Origin: an uncultured Sutterella sp.
GTDB taxonomy: Bacteria > Pseudomonadota > Gammaproteobacteria > Burkholderiales > Burkholderiaceae_F
Length of the DNA stretch: 64,000 nt
Direction: 5' to 3'
NCBI GenBank assembly: GCA_902463725.1
Contig: CABQGK010000005.1
Coordinates: 62,001-126,000 of the forward strand
Positions 35,381 through 44,682 of this stretch are shown here, one piece after another. Below the pieces are notes generated by a model. The model worked only from the letters and a program-made list of their open reading frames with translations. It was not told the origin of the DNA and did not search any database. Numbering within the stretch: the first letter of the stretch is position 1; the number at the start of each line of letters is the position of its first letter. The position numbers were made by a program, and so were the translations under genes.

Positions 35381-36142
35381 ATGCAAACGACTAACGGTGT
35401 CGACAAAAAAACCGACTTTGGTTACATCACGATCGATGAAGATAAGAAGGTTCAGCATGTGCGCGAGGTCTTCGACAGCGTCGCATCTAAGTACGATCTT
35501 CTGAACGATATCCTCAGCTTGGGTTTGCATCGCCTCTGGAAGCGCACTTGTGTGCGTGCGGCGGCGGTGACGCAGGGCAAAAAAGTGCTGGACATTGCTA
35601 GCGGAACCTGTGATTTAGCAATCCGCTTTGCTAAGCGCGCAGGCGACGGTAACGTGGTCGCTAGCGATATTAATCACGAGATGCTTGCCATTGGCAAACA
35701 GCGCATGGAACTCGAAGGATGCCATGCCTACGCGGTGGAGGCGGATGCAGAGAGTCTACCTTTCCCCGATAACGCATTTGACGTAATTACGGTTTCGTTC
35801 GGTATCCGCAATATGACGCATAAGGATCGCGCGCTACGTGAGATGTATCGTGTGCTGAAGCCGAATGGAAAATTAATTGTTTTAGAGTTTTCAAAATGTA
35901 GCGCATGGTTCCGCCCTGTCTACGACTTTTATTCTTTCAAGTTCATGCCTTGGATGGGTGGTGTCATCGCAGGAGATGCCCATTCTTACCGCTATTTGGC
36001 AGAGTCCATCCGTATGCACCCCGACCAACCCACTTTTGCCTCATTGATGAAAGAGGCGGGTTTTGACGAGGTGCGTTGGACAAACTTAACCTTTGGCATC
36101 TGTGCGATGCATGAAGGCTTCAAGAAAAGTCCGCTACAATAG
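35381..36142 (+). CDS. ubiE: Ubiquinone/menaquinone biosynthesis C-methyltransferase UbiE
   Basis: 253 residues from ATG 35381, with GAGGCG nine bases upstream; the longer frame overlaps the previous gene. FGYITIDEDKKVQHVREVFDSVASKYDLLND is the family N-terminus (split over residues 13-43). The SAM motif reads VLDIASGTCDLAIRFA; many family members have GTGD where this has GTCD. SFGIRNMTHKDRALREMYRVLKP is the second signature. It methylates the quinone ring in ubiquinone and menaquinone synthesis, serving the respiratory chain implied by the atp and cytochrome genes. Confidence 0.95.
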   Translation: MQTTNGVDKKTDFGYITIDEDKKVQHVREVFDSVASKYDLLNDILSLGLHRLWKRTCVRAAAVTQGKKVLDIASGTCDLAIRFAKRAGDGNVVASDINHEMLAIGKQRMELEGCHAYAVEADAESLPFPDNAFDVITVSFGIRNMTHKDRALREMYRVLKPNGKLIVLEFSKCSAWFRPVYDFYSFKFMPWMGGVIAGDAHSYRYLAESIRMHPDQPTFASLMKEAGFDEVRWTNLTFGICAMHEGFKKSPLQ

Positions 36143-36274
36143 TTTTCGAGCGTCAGGCGTGAGCGCCGCTTAGTTGGTGCTTGCCTTTTGGCAAGTGGTA
36201 ATAGAAGCGCTACGCATGCACTCCCCCAATGTGCGGCAGTCTCTTTTCAAGAGAACAAGGCACTTTCCATGAGA

Positions 36275-36314
36275 CGCTCGTCTTCGCTTGGTTGAAGATG
36301 GGCGTTTGTTGTTT
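36275..36314 (+). terminator. Terminator between ubiE and the Tim44-domain gene
   Basis: CGCTCGTCTTC (36275-36285) pairs with GAAGATGGGCG (36294-36304) with two G-U pairs, then TTTGTTGTTT. A smaller perfect hairpin, CTTGCC-TTTT-GGCAAG, lies at 36180-36195 without a U-run. Confidence 0.7.
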
Positions 36315-36378
36315 GAATCACTGATAAGGAGCGTGATTCGGTGTGGCAGCACTGCGACACCGGTCGACGAAATAAACG

Positions 36379-37401
36379 ATGAACATGAAGAAGCTCACCG
36401 TAAGTCTGATGATCTGCCTAGCTATGGCCGCGACGGCGCTAGATGCCAATGCCGCGAAGCGTATCGGAGGTGGCTCGAGCTTCGGTCGTCCCGCTCCCTC
36501 TTTTACGCAGAAAGCGCCTGCGGCTACGCCTGCGCCCTCGATTGCTCCTGCTCCCTCGCCCGCTGCGGCGCCGCGTCCTGCGCAGACGCAGCAACCGAAT
36601 GCTGCAGGCACGACAGCACCTAAACCTCAGAGCACAGCGATGGGGTGGCTCGGTCGTATTGGTATGGCGCTTGGACTTGCTTCACTTTTTTCGTTCTTGG
36701 GCTTGGGTGGAGGCTCCATGGGGCTCATTCTGTTGCTCGTGGTGGTCGGTGGACTCTTTATGCTAATGCGTAGCCGTAACGGTGCCGCGCAGCCCGCGAC
36801 CTCAACGAGTTCAAACCGTACGAGTTCGCCCGATCCATTTTCTAGGGAATCCTCTGCTCAGGGTGGATATGATGCGCCAGACGCTAGCCGAGCCGAAGAG
36901 CCGATTCCCTCTGCTATGCCGATGGGGCAAGCAGGGGTGCGCGAAGGTAGCGTCATGGATCGTTTTATGCGTGGCGCGGCTAGCTCAACGGTTGCTGAGC
37001 AGGGAGTGGCCCAAGATATCACCCCTGCGGATTTTGACCGTGAGGGTTTCTTGAAAGTTGCCCTTGAGAACTATCGCCTGTTGCAGAAAGCTTGGGATAC
37101 GGGCAATGTGACGCAGATTTCGGAGTTCACCACGGATGATGTGTTCATTGCGATTACGCATCAGCTACGTGAACGTGGCAACGTACTCTACACCTCGGAA
37201 GTCAAAGAACTCTCTAACGAATTGCTTGGTATCACCGAAGAGGGTGATGAATATGTGGCCGCGGTGAAATTTACGGGCAAGATTTTGATTGACGGCGACG
37301 CGGAAGATATCGCTGAGATTTGGACGCTCGTCAAACGTAAGGCGGGCAACACGGGATGGCAGCTTGCTGGGATTAAACAATTGGAGGGATCGACACTCTA
37401 G
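36379..37401 (+). CDS. Tim44-like domain membrane protein
   Basis: 340 residues. An N-terminal signal or anchor (1-25, ending ANAAKR) precedes a Pro/Ala/Gln-rich linker (40-85). One or two membrane helices lie near 95-130 (IGMALGLASLFSFLGLGG, LILLLVVVGGLFMLM). After a second disordered stretch comes a C-terminal Tim44 domain from about 215 (DFDREGFLKVALENYRLLQKAWDTGN to the end). The domain resembles the membrane-docking part of mitochondrial Tim44. Its bacterial role is unsettled; envelope assembly is a guess. It follows ubiE with a terminator between and ends before its own terminator. Confidence 0.8.
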   Translation: MNMKKLTVSLMICLAMAATALDANAAKRIGGGSSFGRPAPSFTQKAPAATPAPSIAPAPSPAAAPRPAQTQQPNAAGTTAPKPQSTAMGWLGRIGMALGLASLFSFLGLGGGSMGLILLLVVVGGLFMLMRSRNGAAQPATSTSSNRTSSPDPFSRESSAQGGYDAPDASRAEEPIPSAMPMGQAGVREGSVMDRFMRGAASSTVAEQGVAQDITPADFDREGFLKVALENYRLLQKAWDTGNVTQISEFTTDDVFIAITHQLRERGNVLYTSEVKELSNELLGITEEGDEYVAAVKFTGKILIDGDAEDIAEIWTLVKRKAGNTGWQLAGIKQLEGSTL

Positions 37402-37428
37402 TCCCTTTAGTCGACATCATTTTGAGGC

Positions 37429-37467
37429 CGCCATCTGCAAGAGTACGATGCAGGTGGCGTTTTTTTT
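37429..37467 (+). terminator. Terminator after the Tim44-domain gene
   Basis: CGCCATCTGCA (37429-37439) pairs with TGCAGGTGGCG (37449-37459), with one A-G mismatch opposite, followed by eight T. Confidence 0.88.
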
Positions 37468-37612
37468 GATATAGATGAAACAATGCCCGATTGAGTCGCT
37501 AAAAGGGAGATTTTTTTTCTGATACCCCCCATGAAGGGGTGATTTATCCCTACAATTCGCGCAAATAAACAAGGGTTTTCCGTTCAACGTCGTTTTAATA
37601 AGGAATGCTAGG

Positions 37613-39118
37613 ATGACGCTGATTGGTTTTGTAATGCTTTACATGCTGCTAACGATTGCCATCGGCATTTATGCAGCACTCCGTGTAAACAGTACGAATG
37701 ACTATGCTTTGGCCGGCCGCAGCCTTCCGCTGCCCATGGTCATTACCGCGACATTTGCGACGTGGTTCGGCAGTGAGACTATTCTTGGGCTGCCTGGGCG
37801 TTTCATCGAAAGCGGCATCGACGGCGTGATCGAAGAGCCCTTTGGCTCGGGGATGGCGCTCATTTTGGTGGGCATGTTCTTTGCCCAGAAGCTCTATAAG
37901 CTCAATATCCTCACGATTGGCGACTATTACCGTCAGCGCTACGGTCGTGGCATCGAAATCCTCTGCACGATTTTCATCGTTCTCTCCTACCTTGGTTGGG
38001 TTGGCGCGCAGGTGGCAGCCCTTGGCTTGGTGATCAATTTGATCACGGAAGGTATGGTGAGCGTCAGTGCGGGTATGGCGATTGGTACGCTTGTTGTGTT
38101 GATTTACACGATGTTCGGCGGTATGTGGTCAGTGGCCATCACGGACTTCTTCCAGATGATCATTATCATCTGCGGTCTGCTGATCATCCTCTTTTTCGCC
38201 TCGGATTTGGCTGGTGGCTTTGGCAATATCATTGGTTATGCGCGTGAGAAAGATTTGTTCCATGCGCTACCTGAACCTACGCCGACAGGGTGGCTCTTCT
38301 GGATTTCCGCTGCCATGACGATGATGATTGGCTCTATTCCTCAGCAGGACGTCTTCCAGCGTGTTATGAGCGCGAAGAATACGGCCACTGCTGTTGCGGG
38401 TCCGATTATCGGTGGTTGCGTCTACATTCTGTTCGCGTTTGTCCCGATGTTTATCGTGGTGGCTGCTATTTTGGTGATGCCAGAGCAGGCACAGCATCTA
38501 TTGGCGGATGATCCGCAACGTTTGCTCCCGACACTTGTGAAGGACTACATGCCTATGTGGTTGCGTGTGCTCTTCTTTGGTGCGGTGCTTTCTGCGGTCA
38601 TGTCTACGGCGAGCGCAACGATTTTGGCGCCTTCGACAGCATTTGTGAGCAATATTCTCACGGCTTTCGTCAAACTTGACGACCATAACATGTTGCGCGC
38701 CATGCGCTGGACTGTGTTCGTCTTTACGCTGATGGTGCTCTCGTACTCGCTCTTTGTGGAAGGGACGGCCATCTACGATATGGTGGCTATGGCCTATCAG
38801 TTCCCCGTCGTTGGCGCCTTCTGGCCGCTCGTCTGTGGACTTTATTGGAAGAACACGACGCGTCAAGGGGTTTACCTCTCGATGCTACTCGGCGCTGTGG
38901 TTTGGGGTGTGCTGACGTGGTCGAGTTGGGGTGAAATCTTCCCGAATGTGCTCGGTGGCTTCTTGGCTGCGGGCTTTGGGATGGTGGTAGGAAGCCTTCT
39001 GCCGACTCGCGGCAACCGCGAATATCTGCAGGAGTGGAACGAAAAGAATCGAAACAATCTCATTAACGAGACTTTGCTTCCGAAGAGCTCCTCAGTGCCT
39101 GCTTCTACCCCTGCCTGA
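37613..39118 (+). CDS. Sodium:solute symporter (SSS family)
   Basis: 501 residues with about 13 hydrophobic helices. The family signature region includes NDYALAGRSLPLPMVITATFATWFGSETILG (split over 28-58) and GWVGAQVAALGLVINLI. Members couple sodium uptake to import of sugars, amino acids, carboxylates or choline; the solute cannot be read. The C-terminal 30 residues are polar. AAGGAATG precedes the ATG. It is transcribed alone. Confidence 0.85.
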   Translation: MTLIGFVMLYMLLTIAIGIYAALRVNSTNDYALAGRSLPLPMVITATFATWFGSETILGLPGRFIESGIDGVIEEPFGSGMALILVGMFFAQKLYKLNILTIGDYYRQRYGRGIEILCTIFIVLSYLGWVGAQVAALGLVINLITEGMVSVSAGMAIGTLVVLIYTMFGGMWSVAITDFFQMIIIICGLLIILFFASDLAGGFGNIIGYAREKDLFHALPEPTPTGWLFWISAAMTMMIGSIPQQDVFQRVMSAKNTATAVAGPIIGGCVYILFAFVPMFIVVAAILVMPEQAQHLLADDPQRLLPTLVKDYMPMWLRVLFFGAVLSAVMSTASATILAPSTAFVSNILTAFVKLDDHNMLRAMRWTVFVFTLMVLSYSLFVEGTAIYDMVAMAYQFPVVGAFWPLVCGLYWKNTTRQGVYLSMLLGAVVWGVLTWSSWGEIFPNVLGGFLAAGFGMVVGSLLPTRGNREYLQEWNEKNRNNLINETLLPKSSSVPASTPA

Positions 39119-39146
39119 TAGAATTTCACAGAAGCTTCTTTAATGG

Positions 39147-39178
39147 AAGGCCGTCTTCTCGCGAAGAGAGACGGCCTT
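39147..39178 (+). terminator. Strong hairpin between the symporter and glmU genes
   Basis: AAGGCCGTCT (39147-39156) and AGACGGCCTT (39169-39178) are fully complementary, with further pairing inside. No U-run follows; it is 40 bases before glmU and might also act as a leader hairpin. Confidence 0.6.
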
Positions 39179-39217
39179 GCCGTGTTAACAGGCCGCGTAT
39201 TTTCAGGACATCTCATT

Positions 39218-40585
39218 ATGAACATCGTGATTCTCGCCGCAGGCATGGGCAAACGCATGCACTCTAAGCTGCCGAAGGTTCTTCAGCCCTTAGCTGGCCG
39301 TCCAATGCTTGATTGGGTGCTCGATCGGGTTAGCTCACTCGCGTCGGGGGCGGTTGTGCTTGTAGTGGGGCATGGCGCAGAGCTAGTGCGTGCGCGCTAT
39401 GAAAGCCGTGACGACATAGCCTTTGCCTTGCAACGTGAACAAAAGGGCACGGGCCACGCTCTGATGATGGCGCTTCCCGCGCTCGATACTCAGCAAAGCC
39501 ACACGCTTGTTTGTTTGGGGGATGTGCCACTACTGTCGGCAGATACGCTCTCTCGGCTTGCCGCCGCAGTGGGCCCAGCCGATATGGGGCTACTGACAGT
39601 GACGCTTGACAATCCGACTGGCTATGGTCGCATTGTGCGTAACCCAGCTGGTGCGGTGGAGCGCATTGTTGAAGAAAAAGATGCCATGGCGGCAGAGCGT
39701 GAGATCCGTGAGGTCAACACGGGCATCATGCTTTTGCCAACGGCTCGGCTGAAGGATTGGCTGGGGGCGCTTGACAATAGCAATGCTCAAGGTGAGTACT
39801 ATTTGACGGACGTCATTGCGACCGCGGTGCGTGAGGGCGTGGCCATCAAGACCGTGCAACCCACCCATGCATTTGAGGTAGAGGGCGTCAATAGTAAAGG
39901 GCAGCTGGCGGCGCTTGAGCGCACATGGCAACAACATTTGGCCACTCAGTTGCTCGCTAGCGGGGTGACGCTACTAGATCCCGCGCGTCTAGATATTCGA
40001 GGCGAGCTCACGGTTGGACAGGATGTCGAAATCGATGTAGGTGTCATCTTTGAAGGACGTGTTCGCCTAGGGAACGGTGTGCGTATTGGCGCATACTGTG
40101 TGCTCAAAGACACGGAAGTCGATGATGGGGTAGAGGTTCTGCCCTTTAGTCATCTCGATGGCGCTCGAGTTGGAGCAGACTCTCGTATCGGCCCCTATTC
40201 TCGGTTGCGTCCCGGTGCAGAGCTAGTGGGCGGCAACCACATTGGTAACTTTGTGGAGGTCAAAAAATCCACAGTGGGCTTGGGGACCAAGATTAATCAC
40301 CTGACCTATATTGGTGACAGCGACATCGGAGCACGTGTCAATATTGGCGCAGGAACCATCACTTGCAACTACGATGGTGTCAATAAGTTTAAAACCGTCA
40401 TTGGTGACGATGCTTTTATCGGGTCGGGTACGGAGTTGGTGGCACCCGTTACGGTGGGGGCTGGGGCGACGATTGGCGCGGGTACCACATTAACGCGAGA
40501 GGCCCCAGCGGGAAAACTCACTCTCGGTCGTGCGAAACAGACAACAATTGAAGGTTGGACGCGTCCGACGAAGCGGCGCTCATAA
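39218..40585 (+). CDS. glmU: Bifunctional UDP-N-acetylglucosamine pyrophosphorylase/glucosamine-1-phosphate acetyltransferase
   Basis: 455 residues from ATG 39218 (MNIVILAAGMGKRMHSKLPK), with AGGA nine bases upstream; a longer frame from 39143 runs through the hairpin. The N-terminal half is the uridyltransferase with LAAGMGKRM. The C-terminal half is a left-handed beta helix of hexapeptide repeats, with the acetyl-CoA region ARVNIGAGTITCNYDGVNKF. It makes UDP-GlcNAc for peptidoglycan and LPS. glmS follows after 20 bases: the last two dedicated steps in one operon. Confidence 0.97.
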   Translation: MNIVILAAGMGKRMHSKLPKVLQPLAGRPMLDWVLDRVSSLASGAVVLVVGHGAELVRARYESRDDIAFALQREQKGTGHALMMALPALDTQQSHTLVCLGDVPLLSADTLSRLAAAVGPADMGLLTVTLDNPTGYGRIVRNPAGAVERIVEEKDAMAAEREIREVNTGIMLLPTARLKDWLGALDNSNAQGEYYLTDVIATAVREGVAIKTVQPTHAFEVEGVNSKGQLAALERTWQQHLATQLLASGVTLLDPARLDIRGELTVGQDVEIDVGVIFEGRVRLGNGVRIGAYCVLKDTEVDDGVEVLPFSHLDGARVGADSRIGPYSRLRPGAELVGGNHIGNFVEVKKSTVGLGTKINHLTYIGDSDIGARVNIGAGTITCNYDGVNKFKTVIGDDAFIGSGTELVAPVTVGAGATIGAGTTLTREAPAGKLTLGRAKQTTIEGWTRPTKRRS

Positions 40586-40605
40586 TTTCTTTGAGGAGTA
40601 ATTTT

Positions 40606-42438
40606 ATGTGTGGCATTGTGGCAGCAGCTGCGCACCGTGACGTGGTTCCAACCCTGTTGGATGGACTGCAGAAATTGGAGTACCGAGGCTACGACTCTTG
40701 TGGGGTGGCCGTGATTACCGGTAGCAGTATCGAACGAGCCCGTTCTGTGGGTCGTGTCAAGGAACTGACCTCTCAGGTCAATGAAAACCATATTGCGGGT
40801 TTCACAGGGATTGCCCATACGCGATGGGCTACGCATGGCGCTCCAGACGTTTGCAATGCCCATCCTATTGTGAGTCGAGATGAAATTGCGCTTGTGCACA
40901 ATGGCATCATTGAAAACTTCGAGGAAATCCGCACAGCCATGCGTGCAGCGGGCTACGAATTTACTAGCCAAACGGACACGGAAGCTCTAGCTCATCTCAT
41001 CCACTACTACTACCATGGCGATCTGCGCGAAGCCGTCATGATGGCGCTCAAGCGCGTGCATGGCAGTTTTGCTATTGCAGCGATCAGCACGCGTGAACCG
41101 CACCGTGTGGTTGCGGCGCGTCAAGGCTCGCCTTTAGTGCTGGGTTTGGGCGAAGGGGAAAATTTCGTTGCTTCTGATGCGATGGCGCTTGCAACCGTGA
41201 CGGATCATATCGTCTATCTGCAAGAGGGTGATCTCGTTGATATTACGCCAGAAACGTGGTCTGTCTTTGGTCGCACAGCACCGAGCGAGTATGAAGAGGT
41301 TCATCGTGAAGTGCGCGTTGTGCAAGCTTATACGGGTGCGGCTGAACTAGGCCCCTATCGCCACTATATGCAGAAGGAAATTTTTGAGCAGCCACGTGCC
41401 ATAGGCGATACGCTCGAAGGGGTAGCCGCCATTACGCCGACGCTTTTTGGTGAAGGCGCTGAGCAGATTTTTGCTCAGGTCGAACGTGTGCTCTTCCTTG
41501 CCTGTGGAACGTCCTATTACGCCGCGCTGACAGCGAAGTACTGGATTGAAGAGATCGCTGCCATTCCTGTTGATGTTGAAATTGCGAGTGAATATCGCTA
41601 TCGAGCCTCTGTGCCCAACAAAAACACCTTGGTTGTGACAATTTCGCAGAGTGGCGAGACGGCCGATACTTTGGCCGCGCTAGCGCACGCCCATCACGAT
41701 CTTGGGATGGACAAGACGCTAACGATCTGCAACAGCGCCACAAGCGCTATGGTGCGTGAAAGCCGCCTAGTCTATATCACGCGTGCGGGCGTTGAAATTG
41801 GTGTCGCCTCGACCAAGGCCTTTACGACGCAGCTCGCCGCGCTCTACTTGTTGGCGCTTACACTCGGGAAGATCCATGGTCGATTGAGTGCGGAGCAGGA
41901 GCAGGTTGAGCTCAAGCAGTTGCGGCACCTGCCGCAGGCGTTAAGTGCGGTGCTCGCACTCGAGCCACAGATTATTGCTTGGGCTGAGCAGTTTGCTCAA
42001 AAAGAGCACGCTCTCTTTCTTGGGCGCGGTGTACATTACCCGATCGCGTTGGAAGGCGCCCTCAAGCTCAAAGAAATTAGCTACATCCATGCCGAGGCTT
42101 ACCCAGCAGGGGAACTCAAGCATGGACCACTCGCGCTCGTGGATCGCAACATGCCTGTGGTGACGGTTGCGCCGAATGACCGGCTCTTGGAAAAGCTCAA
42201 GAGCAACATGCAAGAGGTGCGCGCGCGTGGTGGGGAGCTCTACGTCTGTGCCGATGGCGACTCTCACATTGAAAGCTCCGACAACATTCATGTGATTACG
42301 CTGCCAGAGAATTACGGACGACTTTCACCGATTCTCCATGTGCTACCTCTGCAGCTACTTGCTTATCACACGGCCTTGGCACGTGGCACCGATGTCGATA
42401 AGCCGCGCAACCTTGCTAAGAGCGTCACCGTGGAGTGA
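40606..42438 (+). CDS. glmS: Glutamine-fructose-6-phosphate aminotransferase (isomerizing)
   Basis: 610 residues from ATG 40606, one more than E. coli, with GAGGAG upstream. Cys2 in MCGIVAAAA is the glutaminase nucleophile. The C-terminal half has two SIS domains (FLACGTSYYAALTAKYWIE, SQSGETADTLAAL) and the typical ending DVDKPRNLAKSVTVE. It feeds glucosamine-6-phosphate into the GlmU pathway. I see no glmS ribozyme or sRNA-type leader; the glmU-glmS gap is too short. Confidence 0.98.
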   Translation: MCGIVAAAAHRDVVPTLLDGLQKLEYRGYDSCGVAVITGSSIERARSVGRVKELTSQVNENHIAGFTGIAHTRWATHGAPDVCNAHPIVSRDEIALVHNGIIENFEEIRTAMRAAGYEFTSQTDTEALAHLIHYYYHGDLREAVMMALKRVHGSFAIAAISTREPHRVVAARQGSPLVLGLGEGENFVASDAMALATVTDHIVYLQEGDLVDITPETWSVFGRTAPSEYEEVHREVRVVQAYTGAAELGPYRHYMQKEIFEQPRAIGDTLEGVAAITPTLFGEGAEQIFAQVERVLFLACGTSYYAALTAKYWIEEIAAIPVDVEIASEYRYRASVPNKNTLVVTISQSGETADTLAALAHAHHDLGMDKTLTICNSATSAMVRESRLVYITRAGVEIGVASTKAFTTQLAALYLLALTLGKIHGRLSAEQEQVELKQLRHLPQALSAVLALEPQIIAWAEQFAQKEHALFLGRGVHYPIALEGALKLKEISYIHAEAYPAGELKHGPLALVDRNMPVVTVAPNDRLLEKLKSNMQEVRARGGELYVCADGDSHIESSDNIHVITLPENYGRLSPILHVLPLQLLAYHTALARGTDVDKPRNLAKSVTVE

Positions 42439-42470
42439 TGAGCTTTCGCACACAACTTAAACCATGAGAA

Positions 42471-42506
42471 GCGGGTCTGATGAGAGAAATTGTCAGACCC
42501 GTTTGA
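42471..42506. terminator. Terminator after glmS
   Basis: CGGGTCTGA (42472-42480) pairs with TCAGACCCG (42493-42501), followed by TTTG. It lies between convergent genes and could serve both. Confidence 0.75.
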
Positions 42507-42545
42507 TTTAAGTGGCGCAGCGTTTGGGCGCGGCCCGTCGCCCTC

Positions 42546-43193
42546 CTAGCTACCAGCGATGAAGGTACGAATCCCTGAGCCCACGAACTGCACGCCAATG
42601 CAGATCAGCAGAAAGCCCATGAGTTTGCTGAGGACTTGCGTCCCAGAAGGCCCCAAGCGGCGAGTCAGCAGATCCGAAAAACGCATGACTGCCCAGCTGG
42701 CCATGGCTGTGAGAATAATGGCGAGAACGATCCAAGCGAGCGCAATGGCAAGCGAGGCATAGTCGGCGATTTCAGCAATCTCTGTAGAAAAGCCAATTAC
42801 CACAGCGATGGTCCCTGGACCAGCAATGCCCGGCATAGCGATAGGAAAAAATGAATAATCGTCTTTGTCGCGGCGAACGATAGGCGCTTTGTTCGGGGAG
42901 GTCCCTCCAAAGAGCATCTGATAGCCGATCGCCGCTACAACGAGACCGCCAGCGATACGCATTGCACCGTAGGAGATGCCGAAAAAGGCCAGCAACATGT
43001 TGCCGCCGATCAGGCTCACAAACATGATGAGACCAGCGTAGATCGCGGCACGATTGGCTTGTTGAAAACGTCGCTCATCCGACATGCCCTGTGTCAGACT
43101 GATGAACAGCGGTAGTTTGGAGAGCGGGTTTGTAATGACGAGTAGCGAGACTAGAGCGCCCAGAAAGTATTGAAAATGGATGGCTTCCAACAT
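42546..43193 (-). CDS. MarC-family integral membrane protein (second copy)
   Basis: 215 residues from ATG 43193 (MLEAIHFQYFLGALVSLLVI); the open frame extends much further upstream, but that part crosses the efflux promoter and has no protein-like character. Six hydrophobic helices are present, with the ITNPLSKLPLFISLTQGM motif, FFGISYGAMRIAGGLVVA and IAMPGIAGPGTIAVVIG, all MarC/NAAT blocks. It is distant in sequence from the member at 20537-21187. No Shine-Dalgarno sequence is seen. It is divergent from the efflux operon, whose operators it may share. Confidence 0.85.
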   Translation of the reverse strand: MLEAIHFQYFLGALVSLLVITNPLSKLPLFISLTQGMSDERRFQQANRAAIYAGLIMFVSLIGGNMLLAFFGISYGAMRIAGGLVVAAIGYQMLFGGTSPNKAPIVRRDKDDYSFFPIAMPGIAGPGTIAVVIGFSTEIAEIADYASLAIALAWIVLAIILTAMASWAVMRFSDLLTRRLGPSGTQVLSKLMGFLLICIGVQFVGSGIRTFIAGS

Positions 43194-43370
43194 GAGGAGA
43201 CTCAACGCGGTTTGAACCCCAGCGGAGGTCGCGCCCCGCTGAATTGCCCAAGAGATTAAGCCATTAGAGGGAGCGGCGCAAGTGCAGAGACAGCTTTTGA
43301 AGTGGGTGGATACAACTGCAAGCAGGTGCCCTTCTTTGCATGGTAAAAAAGCTAAAAAAATCGGGGTTTT

Positions 43371-43434
43371 CCCTGAACATTTGTTCAGGGACTGTGATAT
43401 AAATGTTCCATTTTCAACTGAACGTACGTTCAGT
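43371..43434 (+). promoter_or_regulatory. Efflux operon promoter with two palindromic operators
   Basis: Two palindromes share the core TGAAC....GTTCA. CCCTGAACA-TT-TGTTCAGGG lies at 43371-43390, and the perfect ACTGAACGTACGTTCAGT at 43417-43434. A candidate promoter, TGAACA (43374-43379) and TATAAA (43398-43403) 18 bases apart, is covered by the first operator; the second lies near the start of transcription. The pattern suits the TetR-type repressor encoded at the end of the same operon. Confidence 0.7.
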
Positions 43435-43473
43435 GGTGTGGTAATTAAATAAAAAAGAACAACGAATAGGTGA

Positions 43474-44664
43474 ATGGATATGTTCTCCGCAAAGCGATCA
43501 AAAGTCGTTCTCAGCACTGTTTGCGCCCTTGGGATGGTCGTGGCGCTCACGGGTTGTGGTGAAAAGCAGGCGGCTGCGCCTCGACAGGTGCCGCCAACTG
43601 AGGTTTCGTTTGTACCTGTAGCGCTTGGGGAGCACCAGCTTGATCTGGAGTTGACAGGTCGAGCACATGCTCTGCGTGAAGCGGAGGTGCGTCCGCAGGT
43701 TAATGGTCTGCTCTTGAAGCGAGTTTATACAGAAGGGGCTGACGTAAAAAAGGGTGATGTCCTTTTTCAAATAGATCCAGCTCCGTTTGAAGCCGCCTTG
43801 GCTTCAGCGCAGGCTACGCTCGCTCAGGCAAAGGCTACGCTTACCAAGGCTAAGGCAGATGCCGATCGCTCGGCCCAGCTCGTCAAGATTAATGCGGTCT
43901 CTAAGCAAGCCAACGACGCTGCGCAGGCTGCATACCTACAGGCACAAGCTTCTATGAAGGCTGCTGAAGCAGCGGTTTCGAGTGCGCGCATCAACCTTAA
44001 TTACACTCGAGTTACCTCACCGATTGATGGCGTTGCAGGGCGCTCAGAATTCACCGAGGGTGCCCTCATGACTGCGTACCAAGCGAGTGAATTGACCACA
44101 GTGCAGCAGCTCGACCCGATGTATGTCGACGTGGTTCAGACGGCGGACAATGTGCTTGCGCTCAAGAGCCAGATCGCGCAGGGCCTCTTGAAAACAGATG
44201 CCAATGGCGATGCAAAGGTCACGCTCAAACTCTCTGATGGGAGCGTGTATGCGCACGAGGGCAAGCTCACCTTCCGCGGCGTTTCTGTCGATGAGTCCAC
44301 GGGGGCGGTGAAGTTGCGCATGGAGTTCCCGAATCCTGAACGTCTGCTGATGCCTGGGCTTTATGTGAAGGCGAGCCTTGCGACTGGTGGCATTCCCAAT
44401 AGCACGCTTGTCCCGATGCAAGCAGTGATGCATGATGCCAAGGGCCAGGCCTATGTCTACCTGATTGGTGCTGAAAACAAGATTGAGCGCCGCAATATCA
44501 CGACGCAGGGTTCTGTTGGCTCAAATTGGTTGGTGACCTCTGGCCTTCAATCGGGCGAGAAACTCGTTGTTGACGGCTTCTCTCGCATTGCGCCGGGTAA
44601 GGTCGTGGCTCCCAAAGAAGGCAACCCTGACACGATCTCTAAGAACGGTCAGCCGCTTTTCTAA
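43474..44664 (+). CDS. RND efflux periplasmic adaptor (AcrA/MexA-like lipoprotein)
   Basis: 396 residues. Signal peptide with lipobox ALTGCGEK (Cys about 28). The mature part has a beta-barrel/lipoyl split (ELTGRAHALREAEVRPQVNGLL, ...INLNYTRVTSPIDGVAGRSEF) around a long Ala/Lys-rich helical hairpin (about 100-160) that docks on the outer-membrane channel. It links the pump to the channel in tripartite drug efflux. Starts at codon 1 or 3 are both possible, sharing an AGGTG site. The pump gene follows 18 bases downstream. Confidence 0.93.
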   Translation: MDMFSAKRSKVVLSTVCALGMVVALTGCGEKQAAAPRQVPPTEVSFVPVALGEHQLDLELTGRAHALREAEVRPQVNGLLLKRVYTEGADVKKGDVLFQIDPAPFEAALASAQATLAQAKATLTKAKADADRSAQLVKINAVSKQANDAAQAAYLQAQASMKAAEAAVSSARINLNYTRVTSPIDGVAGRSEFTEGALMTAYQASELTTVQQLDPMYVDVVQTADNVLALKSQIAQGLLKTDANGDAKVTLKLSDGSVYAHEGKLTFRGVSVDESTGAVKLRMEFPNPERLLMPGLYVKASLATGGIPNSTLVPMQAVMHDAKGQAYVYLIGAENKIERRNITTQGSVGSNWLVTSGLQSGEKLVVDGFSRIAPGKVVAPKEGNPDTISKNGQPLF

Positions 44665-44682
44665 TTCAGTGGGGATAACGAG

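Noticed and set aside
42546..43550. Long 334-codon version of the second MarC gene
   Set aside because: The first 119 codons cross the efflux operators and have no protein character; the family start lies at 43193.
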